A DNA stretch of 47,539 bases from Phycisphaerales bacterium (lineage in GTDB: Bacteria > Planctomycetota > Phycisphaerae > Phycisphaerales > UBA1924), in contig JAPKGU010000009.1 of the NCBI GenBank assembly GCA_026647565.1, positions 1 to 47,539 on the forward strand, read 5' to 3'. The notes below the pieces were generated by a model. The model did no database searches, had not been told where the DNA came from, and worked only from the letters and a program-made list of their open reading frames with translations. Below are positions 16,552-25,162 of this stretch, piece after piece; position 1 is the first letter of the stretch, and each line of letters begins with the position of its first letter. Made by a program: the position numbers and the translations under genes.

Positions 16552-18647
16552 CCTGGCTCACCCCATGGGTCGGCGCGATCGCCGCGGCTGTCGCGGTCCC
16601 CACCCTCCTCATCCTCTACTTCCTCAAGCTCCGGCGGCGTGACGTCGAGGTCTCCACCACGCTCCTCTGGAAGAAGGCGATCCAGGACCTCCAGGCCAAC
16701 GCCCCCTTCCAGCGCCTCCGTAAGAACCTGCTCCTTCTGCTCCAGCTTATCGTTCTCGGCGCGGCACTCTTCGCCCTCGCCCAGCCGCAGTTCAAGGGCA
16801 TGGCGACGACCGGCCAGCGTCACATCATCCTGATCGATCGCTCCGCGTCGATGCAGTCGCTGGATGAGACGGCCTCCGGTGGGCCGCGGGCCGTGCAGCG
16901 GCTCGATGCGGCGAAGCAGCAGGCGATCGAGCTGGTGGAGTCGCTGCGTGAGTCGAACGCGTTCCAGCGCGACAAGGCGGACGAGGCGATGGTCATCGCC
17001 TTCGATTCCACCGCCGAGGTCGTCGCCAACTTCACCTCCGACAAGGGCGCGCTCACCCGCGCGATCGAGGGGATCGAGGCCCGCGACTCGATCTCGTTCA
17101 TGGAAGAGGCGATGCGTCTTGCCCAGGCGCACGCCCCGCGCCGCGTCGTCGAGGGGCAGGCGATCGAGGGGCTTTCGCTCGCCGAGCCGGCAACGATCCA
17201 TCTCTGGACGGACGGGGCGATCGAGGACGCCGACCGAGTCCTTCCGACGATCGAGAAAGACGTGAAGTACCACGCCGTCGGGCTGGAGGGCGCGATCAAC
17301 CTCGGCATCACCAGCATCCGCGCCGAGCGCGACTTTGAGAATCCGAATCGGCTGAGCGTCTACGTGTCGATCTCGTCGACCGATCCATCGGCACGGACGC
17401 TCGACGTCGAGCTCGCGATCGACGGCGTTGTCGCCGGGGTGAAGTCCGTGACTGTTCCCGGCGTGGCCGTTCTGCCCGCGCCCGCGCCGACCGAGGACGG
17501 CGAGGCCGCGCCGCCACCCGAGCGATCGTCCGCATCGACCTCTGGCGTCGTGTTTGCGCTTAACCAGCCCGAGGGCGGCGTGATCACGACGCGCCTGCGA
17601 ACCGGCGGCGATGATGATCCTCGCGTCGACGCGCTCCGCGTCGACGACCGCGCATCCATCATCGTGCCTCCGGCCAAGCGCCTCGCCGTGGCGCTCGTGA
17701 CGCGGGGAAGTCTCTTCATCGAGGCCGCCCTTCAGGGACTTCCGCTGGCCCGGCTGGTCACGTACACGCCCGAGCAGTTCCAGACCGAGATGGACCAGGG
17801 TCGAGCCACGCAGTTCGACGTGGTGATTCTTGATTCCTGGCTCCCGCGCACGAGCGCCGGCGAGACTCTCCCGCCGGGTCGCTGGCTGGTCTTCAACGCG
17901 GTGCCGGGAGGCACGCTCGGACTCGCCGACGGGGGCGAGGGCGAGTCGGCGCTCTTCGTCGACTGGGCGCGAGACCATCCGGTCATGCGCGGGCTTGTTC
18001 TCGATAACGCCGTGATCGCCAGATCGAGGCGTGTCACGATCCCTGACGGCAACCCGATCGCCGTGCTCGCCATGACCTCCGTCGGCCCCGGCATCGCCGA
18101 GCTCATCACGCCCGAGGCCCGGGCGATCGTCGTTCCCTTCAACATCGCCGAGTCCACATGGCCCTTCGACGTCTCCTTTGTCGTCTTCACCGCGTCCGCA
18201 GTCACGTATCTCGGAGCCGACATCTCCGATCCGTCCGTGCGGCGCATGCTCCGGCCCGGCGGCATCCTCGCCGATCAGTTGCCCCCGGGAGCGACGGAGC
18301 CGGTGCTCGTGGAGCCGGATCAGCGCGAGACTTCGCTCGTGCTCGCTCCGGATCGACGCGTGACGTTCGGGCCAATCCGGCGCGTGGGGCTGTACCAGAT
18401 CCGCTGGTCCGGCGCTGGCACGGATCCGGGCGCGATCCGACCGCTCCGAACCTACTCCGCGAACCTGACCGATGCTTCGGAGAGCGACATCCGTGCGCAC
18501 CCGAGACTCGTGCTCGCCTCACGGACGGTCGCCGCGGAGAACGAGGGACGCGTCAAGGACCGCCGGCTCTGGCCGTGGCTCCTGCTTGTTGCTCTGCTCG
18601 TGCTGATGTTCGAGTGGTACGTCTACAACCGCAAGGTGTACTACTAG
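16548..18647 (+). CDS. BatA/VWA-domain membrane protein
   Basis: A 699-residue inner-membrane protein. It has an N-terminal BatA-type segment with helices at about 8-28 and 60-80 and the typical LRRRDVEVSTTLLWKKAI and LRKNLLLLLQLIVL. A VWA domain follows with an intact MIDAS start DRSAS (97-101), DSISFMEEAMRLA and HLWTDGAIEDAD. Long beta-rich regions come next, then a C-terminal helix near 670-688 followed by EWYVYNRKVYY. BatA-type proteins work with MoxR and DUF58 partners. It overlaps the DUF58 gene by 4 bp and ends the plus-strand block. Confidence 0.92.
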   Translation: MTWLTPWVGAIAAAVAVPTLLILYFLKLRRRDVEVSTTLLWKKAIQDLQANAPFQRLRKNLLLLLQLIVLGAALFALAQPQFKGMATTGQRHIILIDRSASMQSLDETASGGPRAVQRLDAAKQQAIELVESLRESNAFQRDKADEAMVIAFDSTAEVVANFTSDKGALTRAIEGIEARDSISFMEEAMRLAQAHAPRRVVEGQAIEGLSLAEPATIHLWTDGAIEDADRVLPTIEKDVKYHAVGLEGAINLGITSIRAERDFENPNRLSVYVSISSTDPSARTLDVELAIDGVVAGVKSVTVPGVAVLPAPAPTEDGEAAPPPERSSASTSGVVFALNQPEGGVITTRLRTGGDDDPRVDALRVDDRASIIVPPAKRLAVALVTRGSLFIEAALQGLPLARLVTYTPEQFQTEMDQGRATQFDVVILDSWLPRTSAGETLPPGRWLVFNAVPGGTLGLADGGEGESALFVDWARDHPVMRGLVLDNAVIARSRRVTIPDGNPIAVLAMTSVGPGIAELITPEARAIVVPFNIAESTWPFDVSFVVFTASAVTYLGADISDPSVRRMLRPGGILADQLPPGATEPVLVEPDQRETSLVLAPDRRVTFGPIRRVGLYQIRWSGAGTDPGAIRPLRTYSANLTDASESDIRAHPRLVLASRTVAAENEGRVKDRRLWPWLLLVALLVLMFEWYVYNRKVYY

Positions 18648-18660
18648 GCAAGTCACGAGG

Positions 18661-19317
18661 TCAGGCCCTCACGACCAGGATCTCGTCGAGCGGCTTGCGC
18701 TTGATGTCCGGCACCACGCAGTCCGCGGCCGGATAGCCCACCGGGATCAGGAGGTACGGCCGCTCATGGTCGGGCCGTCCCAGGATCTCGCCCAGGAACT
18801 TCATCGGGCTGGGGGTGTGCGTCAGCGTCGCCAGCCCCGCGTGATGCGCCGCCGCGAGCAGCAACCCGACCGCGATGCCCACGCTCTCGTTCGCGTAGTA
18901 GACCTGTCCGCCCTCATCCGTCTTCATCATCTTGAAGACCACGATCAGCCACGGCGCGATCTCCAGGAAATCCTTTTTCTCGTCCGTGCCGAAGGGGATC
19001 AGGTCCGTCAGCCACTCGTCCCCCGCCTTTCGCCCGTAGAACTCCCGCTCTTCGTGCTCTGCGCCCTCGCGGATCTGCCTCTTGAGCGCCGGATTCGACA
19101 CCGCCACGAACCGCCACGGCTGCTTGTTCGCGCCGGAAGGGGCGGTGCCCGCCGCGGCACAGATCCAACGGATCGTCTCCTCGCTCACCGGACGGTCGCT
19201 GAACATCCGGACCGACCTCCGAGCGTTCATCGTCCTGTAGAACCGCTCCGAAGCGACAGTCGCGTCGAGACCCGGTCTGAAGGGGCGATACGGGATCGGA
19301 TTGGGGGGGAGCGCCAC
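18661..19317 (-). CDS. Nitroreductase-family flavoprotein
   Basis: FMN-dependent NAD(P)H oxidoreductase of the nitroreductase fold, 218 residues as usual for the family. Key motifs are RRSVRMFSDRPVSEETI, AAGTAPSGANKQPWRFVAV (FMN-binding), then VGIAVGLLLAAAHHAGLATL and LIPVGYPA. GTG 19317 is chosen because GGAGG lies 8 bp upstream; the longer open frame before it is Arg/Pro-rich and unconserved. It is convergent with the BatA gene (13 bp between stops) and divergent from the following secreted protein. Substrate not predictable. Confidence 0.92.
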   Translation of the reverse strand: MALPPNPIPYRPFRPGLDATVASERFYRTMNARRSVRMFSDRPVSEETIRWICAAAGTAPSGANKQPWRFVAVSNPALKRQIREGAEHEEREFYGRKAGDEWLTDLIPFGTDEKKDFLEIAPWLIVVFKMMKTDEGGQVYYANESVGIAVGLLLAAAHHAGLATLTHTPSPMKFLGEILGRPDHERPYLLIPVGYPAADCVVPDIKRKPLDEILVVRA

Positions 19318-19433
19318 GGTCGAGACCTCCGGTTCGGCTCGCAGGCGTGCAGCATACCCGCGCCCGATGCCAGCCGATCCTGTGGGCTGCGGCTGCATCC
19401 CTGCCCCCCTCTCTGGCCGATAACCCCCGTCTG

Positions 19434-22253
19434 ATGCGCGCCTCTCTGTCCATGTTGCTCTTGCTGATTGCGGCCGATGGCTCGGCGCAGGCCTCCCCGA
19501 ACGCCGGCGTGCAACGTCCTTCCCTGGCGGGGCGCGTCGTCCGGGCCTTCGACTTCGAGGAGCGTGAGACCAACCCATTGCCGGTTCCCCAGCACTGGTT
19601 CCGCGCGCAGTCCACCCCGGAGGAGGCGGGAGAGGGAACCGGCTCGGCACGCCCCGGCTTCCCGCCGTGGAACGCCGCCGAACTCGACTACACCGTGGCC
19701 CACACCGGCGTGGGGAGCGTTCGGCTTCCCGCGCTCGGCGGGTCGGCGTGCCTCCGGCTCGAGCCCGGCGTGGTCCCGGTGCTGCCCGGCGCGGACTACT
19801 CGATCACGGTCGCGATCCGTACGGACGGAGGTCACCATGCGCGGGCGCGTCTGACGGCCAGACTCCTGGACGCGAAGGGAGCGCCGATTCCGGATTCGTC
19901 CCGATCGACCGCTCCCATCGACACGCTGGGTGGCTGGGAGGTCGTTTCGCTGTCGGTGCGGGGCGACGCGTCGGATGCTGCATTTCTTCAGCTCGATCTG
20001 GAGATGCTCCAGCCAAGAGAGTGGGAACGGGCCACCCTGCCGGACTTCAAGGTCTGGCCCGAGGACTTCCGTGCCGGTGCGTGGTTCGACGACATTCGCA
20101 TCTCCCAGCTCCCCCGCGTCGAACTGCGCGTCGATGGAAGTTCTTCGGTCGTTCGGTCCGAGCAGCCACCGACGCTCCGGGCCTCACTCCGCGACCTGAC
20201 CGGTCAGCGGCTGGTGGCCCGGATGTCCGTGCGAGACCTCGACGGCACGTTGGTGGACGCGGCGGTGGTCGGCGCGGACCGCGGGCCGGGTGGACTGGAG
20301 TGGCAGCCGCAACTCGACCAGTTCGGGTGGTTCCGGGCGCGTCTGGAGCTGTTCGCCGATGGTGAACTGGTCGGCGTCTCGGACGCGCCTTTCGGCTGGC
20401 TCCCACCGGATGCCGCCGATCGGGCGCCGGCGCGTCGATTCGTGCTCATCGCGGACAGGATGACGCCTCGGCTCATGCCGGCGCTCCCGCCGCTCGTAGC
20501 GGATGTAGGTGCCGGGGCGGTTGTCATACCGGCCTGGCACTCGGGATTCGAGGCGGCGTCGATCGCGTCGCAGATGGTGCCGATCGAGCGAGCGATCGAC
20601 GCGATGCTCGACGCTCGCGTCCAGGTCGGGCTGTCGCTCCCGGTGGTTCCGGATGAGCTTGCGACCCGGGCTTCCGTCGATCCGCGCGATCCGCTCCGCC
20701 TGTTCGCGGGTGATCCCGCGCTGATCGAGCCATACTTGGCGCGCCTCGTGGACCGATACGGCCAGGTGGTGCAGCGCTGGCTCATCGGCAGCCCCGCCAT
20801 CGGCACCGTCGCGCAGGATGCGGTACTGACGGAGCAGCTCACGCGGGCCGACAGCGCGCTGGGCCGACTCGTTCCCGGTCCGATCGTTGCCGTGCCGTGG
20901 GACGGCGCCAGCACGCTTCCCACTGAGGTCACGGCGCTGCCGCCCGATGCGATGGTGATGACCGAACCGCAGGGCGTGGGGCCGGGCGGCATCGTGGACT
21001 GGCTGGGCGCGGTCCTGCAGTCCCTCGGCACCGGGCCCCGGCGTTCGAACGATCCGATCGAGATCACGCTCGTCGCTCGGGTGCCGGACGCGTCGTCGTT
21101 CGGGGGAAGTGCCGCGATCGCGCAGTTCGCGCGCCAGGTCGTGCAGGCGTGGACCATGGCAGGACCAGCGGAGCAAGCCGGGGTCACGCTGAGAATGGGA
21201 CTGGTCGATCCGTGGGACGCCGCCGGCGGGGCCGATCCGCTGCTCCAGGCGACGCCGGAGCTGGTGGCGTTCGCAGGGCTGGCCTCTCAACTGACGGCGC
21301 GGCGCGTGGTCCTCCGACTCCCCACGGCGCCGGGTGTGCACGCCTATCTGCTCGAGCCGGCGCCGAACGCGCCGCGAGGCCGAGAGGCGGCGATCGTGGC
21401 GTGGTGCGACGGTCCGGCCGGAGAGGAATCGCTTGAGCTCTATCTCGGTCCGGACGCAATCTCGGCTGCCGACCCTTTCATGAACCGGAGTGTGCCCACA
21501 ATCCGAGCCGGCTCCTCGCGGTCCCAGGTCCATCTGCACGTGGTCCCGCTCTCACCGATGCCGGTGTTCATCGAGGGCGTGGACGCAGGGATTGTCGCGC
21601 TCGGCGCCTCTTTCCGTGTTGAGCCGCCCTTCATCCCGGCCACGAACGAGGCGCACGAGCGAACGCTCGTGATCCGCAATCCGTTCCGAACGACCATCGA
21701 TCTGCGGTACTTCATCTCCAAGCCCGGAACGGACGAGAGCGGGAGGCCGGATCGATCGTGGAACGTCAGCCCGAGGTCGGGGAGCATTCTCGTTCCGCCC
21801 GGTGAGGAGGGGCGGATCCCGATCACGGTCGTGCCGTCCTCGGTCGAGGAGGCCGGGCCCAAGCAGTTCGTTCTCGATGCCCAGGTCAGCGCAGACCGCG
21901 CGTACGGGTGGATCCAGCTCGTCTCGTCCGCCGAGCTCGGGCTGCCCGGACTGCGCGTGGACATCGGCGTGACCGCCACCGGCGACGACCAGCGGGCCGA
22001 CGTGGTGCTCGACGCACACATCGCCAACACGGGTACCGACCCGATGACGCTCGATGTCGCGGCGTTCGCTCCGGGTTTCCCGCGCCAACGCTCATCGGTC
22101 AGCGAACTGGCGCCGGGAACCTCCGTGGTCAGACGCTTCGTCTTTCCGGCTTCGAGGCAGATACTCGAAGGCGAGCGGCTGATCGTGAGCGTGGTCGACA
22201 CCGGCACCGGGGGACGGCTCAACACCGGCGCGACGCTGGCCCCGGGTCGCTAG
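19434..22253 (+). CDS. Large secreted beta-rich protein, unrecognised
   Basis: A 939-residue protein starting at ATG 19434, with an N-terminal signal peptide (MRASLSMLLLLIAADGSAQA). Residues about 45-210 look like a carbohydrate-binding-type sandwich (FDFEERETNPLP; GSVRLPALGGSACLRL; WFDDIRISQLP). A middle region of about 350 residues with alternating helix and strand (PALPPLVADVGAGAVVIPAW; YLARLVDRYGQVVQRWLIGSP) resembles a TIM-barrel glycoside-hydrolase-like scaffold, but I cannot identify catalytic acids. The C-terminal 200 residues look Ig-like (LVIRNPFRTTIDLRYFIS; VPPGEEGRIPITVVPSS). No anchor is seen. Function not assigned. Confidence 0.8.
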   Translation: MRASLSMLLLLIAADGSAQASPNAGVQRPSLAGRVVRAFDFEERETNPLPVPQHWFRAQSTPEEAGEGTGSARPGFPPWNAAELDYTVAHTGVGSVRLPALGGSACLRLEPGVVPVLPGADYSITVAIRTDGGHHARARLTARLLDAKGAPIPDSSRSTAPIDTLGGWEVVSLSVRGDASDAAFLQLDLEMLQPREWERATLPDFKVWPEDFRAGAWFDDIRISQLPRVELRVDGSSSVVRSEQPPTLRASLRDLTGQRLVARMSVRDLDGTLVDAAVVGADRGPGGLEWQPQLDQFGWFRARLELFADGELVGVSDAPFGWLPPDAADRAPARRFVLIADRMTPRLMPALPPLVADVGAGAVVIPAWHSGFEAASIASQMVPIERAIDAMLDARVQVGLSLPVVPDELATRASVDPRDPLRLFAGDPALIEPYLARLVDRYGQVVQRWLIGSPAIGTVAQDAVLTEQLTRADSALGRLVPGPIVAVPWDGASTLPTEVTALPPDAMVMTEPQGVGPGGIVDWLGAVLQSLGTGPRRSNDPIEITLVARVPDASSFGGSAAIAQFARQVVQAWTMAGPAEQAGVTLRMGLVDPWDAAGGADPLLQATPELVAFAGLASQLTARRVVLRLPTAPGVHAYLLEPAPNAPRGREAAIVAWCDGPAGEESLELYLGPDAISAADPFMNRSVPTIRAGSSRSQVHLHVVPLSPMPVFIEGVDAGIVALGASFRVEPPFIPATNEAHERTLVIRNPFRTTIDLRYFISKPGTDESGRPDRSWNVSPRSGSILVPPGEEGRIPITVVPSSVEEAGPKQFVLDAQVSADRAYGWIQLVSSAELGLPGLRVDIGVTATGDDQRADVVLDAHIANTGTDPMTLDVAAFAPGFPRQRSSVSELAPGTSVVRRFVFPASRQILEGERLIVSVVDTGTGGRLNTGATLAPGR

Positions 22254-22842
22254 CCATTCTCGAATCTGTCGCAGCAGACTCCATCCCAAGGACACCCGGC
22301 ATGGACCGACGTGGACGCCGGCAAAGTCCCCAGGTATCGACTCGGGCCGATAATGTCGGCCCAAACTGGGCGCAAACAGCGATTCCCGCGACTCCCGGTA
22401 AATATCCGAACTTTCCTCTCATTGGCACTTGACAGCGTCCGAATCGTATGGATAATACTTGGATATCATCGACCAAACCGTGGCGTGCAAAAGATCGTGA
22501 TGTTCGCTCCGTTCGGTCGATGGTGTGAGGGTGCGGTTGTCGGTCACACGCATCGGAACGCACGCATGTTTGCTCGGACTGCACATCATCTCGGGCCACA
22601 GCAACTCGAGCGAGAGGGCTTCCCCCGCTCGCACGAGCCACGGTGCCAGATCCGGTTGAGGCAGACCGATGACCTCGAATCGTCGCGGTGGAACCGCTGC
22701 TCCGTTCGCATCGTTCGCTCCAGCCCGTTGTCGGCATCGTCAATGTGCCGGCGGAGCATCCGGGCTGGCGCGGCGTCTGGGAGTTCGACCGGGCATCTGA
22801 CCCGGACCGGTCTCCGAGCCGAGCACGCACAGGGATCGTGCC
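22254..22842 (+). other. Region without a clear gene, upstream of lexA
   Basis: About 590 bp between the large secreted-protein gene and the next ORF. The part from about 22340 to 22620 is visibly lower in GC than the rest. It contains a near-consensus promoter (separate entry). Downstream, an open frame from ATG 22500 and another from GTG 22688 (VEPLLRSHRSLQP...VGIVNVPAEHPGWRG) look partly protein-like, but neither closes sensibly before lexA. No tRNA, RNase P, tmRNA or SRP signature was seen. It may hold a long leader, a small RNA or a decayed gene. Confidence 0.5.
22429..22456 (+). promoter_or_regulatory. Near-consensus sigma70 promoter
   Basis: TTGACA at 22429-22434, a 16-bp spacer and GATAAT at 22451-22456 (one mismatch to TATAAT), followed by an A/T-rich start region. 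This is the best promoter match noticed in the window. It faces the ORF at 22843 and lexA, whose start is about 800 bp downstream, so a long leader or an unrecognised gene or RNA is implied. Confidence 0.65.
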
Positions 22843-23469
22843 ATGTTTCACGCCGCCGTCGAGTCCACCGATCAATCGTCGAACACATCGCCCATCCGAG
22901 CCACGCCGGTCGCCACGAACGACGCGGAGCAGCCGCTGCTCCGTCTGGGGCCGGGCGGCATGTTTGTGTCGGAGTACCGGAGCGCCTCCCGTGGGGGGCG
23001 ATTCGGGGACCGCTTCGGCGCTCTCCAGCGGTCGGACGCCGATTTCGGTTGCGAGGAGTCGCGCCAGGCGCGGCTGGGCATGGCCCTGGTGCGTCGCGCG
23101 ACGGACCGGGCGCTTGTGCTCGGGCGTGTCGCGATCTGCGAGAGTCTCTTGTCGTCACAGGCGCGGGCGCAGCACCGCGTTCTCATGAGCATCCGTGGTC
23201 TTCGGGCGGCGATCGGGGAGCATCGCCCGCTCGGGTCCCATCGAACCGTGTTGGAGGGCCTTGCCGATGAACCTGACACCCAAGCAACTTCGCATCCTGC
23301 AGCTCATCCGCGACTGGCGGGTGCGCAAGGGCTATTCCCCGACCATGCAGGAACTCGCGGACGAGATCGGCGTCAGCAAGGTCACGGTCTTCGAGCACGT
23401 CGAGGCGCTCATCCGCAAGGGCGCGCTGGTGCGCGAGCCGAACAAGGCACGCTCTTTGTCGATCGCTGA
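22843..23469 (+). CDS. Possible protein overlapping lexA, uncertain
   Basis: From ATG 22843 an open frame with strongly GC-biased third positions reads up to about 23266 (GPGGMFVSEYRSASRGGRFG; RQARLGMALVRRATDRALVLG; RVAICESLLSSQARAQHRVL). There lexA begins in another frame. The frame stays open about 200 bp into lexA, ending at 23469, where the residues turn into Arg/Gly-rich shadow sequence. Either the gene truly overlaps lexA, or a frameshift hides its stop near 23260, or it is not a gene. The codon bias before lexA favours real coding. No family is recognised; the start has only a weak AGGGAT ribosome site. Confidence 0.4.
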   Translation: MFHAAVESTDQSSNTSPIRATPVATNDAEQPLLRLGPGGMFVSEYRSASRGGRFGDRFGALQRSDADFGCEESRQARLGMALVRRATDRALVLGRVAICESLLSSQARAQHRVLMSIRGLRAAIGEHRPLGSHRTVLEGLADEPDTQATSHPAAHPRLAGAQGLFPDHAGTRGRDRRQQGHGLRARRGAHPQGRAGARAEQGTLFVDR

Positions 23470-23884
23470 GGGGATCCCGGTTCCGGATGAGTCCCGTCCG
23501 CTCCGGTTCCCGCTCGTCGGGAAGATCGCCGCCGGCTATCCGATCGAGAAGCTCCCCGACGCCGACGAGATCGACCTCACGGAGTACCTTTTCCCAACCG
23601 CCCGGGGAGAGTCCACGTTCGCGCTCAAGGTCGATGGTGACTCCATGCGCGATGAGGGGATCTTCAACGGCGACATCGTCCTTGTCGAGCGCACGCAGGT
23701 CGCGCAGAACGGGGATCGCGTCGTCGCCCTCCTCCCCGACGGCTCAACCACGCTGAAGACCTTCTTCAAGGAAGACGATCACATCCGTCTCCAGCCGGCG
23801 AACCCGGACTTCGAGCCGATCCGTGTGCGCTTCTGCCAGATCCAGGGGATCGTCAAGGGTGTCGTCCGCCGCTACGGGCGCTGA
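23267..23884 (+). CDS. lexA: LexA SOS repressor
   Basis: Transcriptional repressor that self-cleaves on RecA activation to induce DNA-damage genes. The 205 residues comprise an N-terminal winged helix (MNLTPKQLRILQLIRDW; YSPTMQELADEIGVSKVTVFEHVEALIRKGAL) and a peptidase S24 domain. The cleavage site A89-G90 is in GKIAAGYP, Ser126 in GDSMRD, and Lys164 in TTLKTF. ATG 23267 follows GGAGGG at about 23253-23258. The recognition helix (SKVTVFEHV) differs from the E. coli type, so the operator is expected to be lineage-specific; I could not identify a convincing SOS box upstream. The stop codon overlaps a tandem repeat. Confidence 0.96.
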   Translation: MNLTPKQLRILQLIRDWRVRKGYSPTMQELADEIGVSKVTVFEHVEALIRKGALVREPNKARSLSIAEGIPVPDESRPLRFPLVGKIAAGYPIEKLPDADEIDLTEYLFPTARGESTFALKVDGDSMRDEGIFNGDIVLVERTQVAQNGDRVVALLPDGSTTLKTFFKEDDHIRLQPANPDFEPIRVRFCQIQGIVKGVVRRYGR

Positions 23885-23913
23885 CTTCGTGACTTTCTGA
23901 CTTCGTGACTTCT
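23882..23913. repeat. Tandem 16-bp repeat at the lexA stop
   Basis: Two tandem copies of TGACTTCGTGACTTTC (23882-23897) and TGACTTCGTGACTTCT (23898-23913). The first TGA is the lexA stop codon, and the second copy ends 3 bp before the convergent ispD stop. Each unit is itself an imperfect repeat of TGACTTCG/TGACTT. Confidence 0.7.
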
Positions 23914-23915
23914 TC

Positions 23916-24746
23916 TCAGAACCTCTTGTGCGTCGCGCGACCCTCGGGCTCGCGTAGGCCCAGGATGTTCCGGCAGAGGGCCAGGTCGCTCGGCCTCGTG
24001 ATCTTGATGTTCCGCGCCTCGCCGGGCACGGTGATCACCCGTTCACCCAGTCGCTCCACCAGGCCCGCATCGTCAGTGCTTGAGAGGTCCTTCTGCGCGT
24101 ACGCGCGCACGATCAGGTCCCGCTCGAAGACCTGGGGCGTTTGCACCAGGACCAGGCGTGTCCGATCGATCGTCTGCTCGACCGCGTAGTACGGCGTCCC
24201 TTTGGACTCGTCCGCGCCCGCTCCGACTCCAAGGATCGCCGCGAACGGGTCCGGCTTCGGGTCGGGCACGCGCTCCGATCCGATCCGCTTGATCGTGTCA
24301 CCCACCTCGATCACCGGGAGCACGGCCGGGAACTTCAACGCCGCGTCGAACACGCGGTCCAGGAGCTCGCGCGTCGCGCACGGCCTCGCGCCGTCGTGCA
24401 CCGCCACGTGCGTTGCATCGGCTGGAACGTGCGAGAGAGCCGCCTTGACCGTCTCCCATCTGTGCGTCACGCCGCCCGGCACCACCCGCGCCCCGAGCAG
24501 CCCGAGCTTGTCCCCGTGGCGAGCCCGAAACTGCTCCATCTGCTTGTCATCATGAGGGCCCGCAACGATGATCGACCCGATCGTGACCTCCTCGTGCTCG
24601 TAGTTCACGAAGGTCTCGACGGTCCGCTGGAGCACGGGCCTCCCACCCAGATCCTCGTCCAGCTTGGAGCGAGGGACCTCCATTCCTGCGATGTACCGCC
24701 CGCTGAATCCCGCGGCTGGAATGATCACGGCAACGCGAATGCTCAT
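23916..24746 (-). CDS. ispD: 2-C-methyl-D-erythritol 4-phosphate cytidylyltransferase
   Basis: Transfers CMP from CTP to methylerythritol phosphate in the non-mevalonate isoprenoid pathway. Nucleotidyltransferase motifs include VAVIIPAAGFSGRY, VPRSKLDEDLGGRPVLQRT, the conserved VAVHDGARPC, GDTIKR, LVQTPQVF, STDDAGLVE and NIKITRPSDLALC. At 276 residues it is longer than the usual 230 or so. The extra length is a loop of about 30 residues after GDTIKR (RVPDPKPDPFAAILGVGAGA), so a divergent subgroup is possible. It lies 65 bp downstream of the sigma-factor operon on the same strand and may be read with it. Confidence 0.92.
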   Translation of the reverse strand: MSIRVAVIIPAAGFSGRYIAGMEVPRSKLDEDLGGRPVLQRTVETFVNYEHEEVTIGSIIVAGPHDDKQMEQFRARHGDKLGLLGARVVPGGVTHRWETVKAALSHVPADATHVAVHDGARPCATRELLDRVFDAALKFPAVLPVIEVGDTIKRIGSERVPDPKPDPFAAILGVGAGADESKGTPYYAVEQTIDRTRLVLVQTPQVFERDLIVRAYAQKDLSSTDDAGLVERLGERVITVPGEARNIKITRPSDLALCRNILGLREPEGRATHKRF

Positions 24747-24811
24747 GCGTCACAATAGGAGCCGACCCGCCCAGCATGGCGCGCGCCCGACACAGGGGCT
24801 CGCCTCGCGGC

Positions 24812-25162
24812 TCACTGCAGCAGCGAGATGGCCATCGGGTCTGTCGGCCGGATCCCCGCCCGAATCGGCAGAACCGGGCCGCCCGTCTTCACATCCGACA
24901 TGGGAGGCCAACGCACCTCGGCGTACGTCCATGTCGGCTGGCTCGGGGTTGATGTCGGCAGGATCCGGAGGCCGATCGACGTCGCCAGAACCACCACAAC
25001 CACGGCGCCCGTGGCCCGCGTCGCACGCCGAATCAACCGACGCCGGCGCACGCGTCCCATGAACGCCCGGGGCGGCTCACCGGGCTTGCCGCCGCTCCCA
25101 AGCGCATCGAGCAATGGAGCCATCTCGTGTTCGATCGCCTCGATGGGATCGTGGTCGTTCAT
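24812..25162 (-). CDS. Small single-helix membrane protein, possible anti-sigma partner
   Basis: A 116-residue protein with an acidic N-terminus (MNDHDPIEAIEHEMAPLLDAL), a basic stretch (RVRRRRLIRR), one hydrophobic helix near residues 51-68 (TGAVVVVVLATSIGLRIL) and a short outside tail. Its start overlaps the stop of the ECF sigma gene by 4 bp. That coupling and topology are typical of a membrane anti-sigma factor, but there is no recognisable zinc anti-sigma (HxxxCxxC) motif. The role is inferred from position. Confidence 0.7.
   Translation of the reverse strand: MNDHDPIEAIEHEMAPLLDALGSGGKPGEPPRAFMGRVRRRRLIRRATRATGAVVVVVLATSIGLRILPTSTPSQPTWTYAEVRWPPMSDVKTGGPVLPIRAGIRPTDPMAISLLQ

Noticed and set aside
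16521-18500. Long minus-strand open frame opposite the BatA gene
   Set aside because: Arg/Asp/Gly-rich shadow translation; the plus strand holds a clear BatA/VWA protein.
22460-22842. RNase P, tmRNA, SRP or 6S RNA downstream of the strong promoter
   Set aside because: None of the conserved cores or end sequences of these RNAs could be found.
23100-23266. SOS box upstream of lexA
   Set aside because: No convincing CTG-N10-CAG, GAAC-N4-GTTC or GTTC-N7-GTTC arrangement was found, and the lineage-specific operator is unknown to me.
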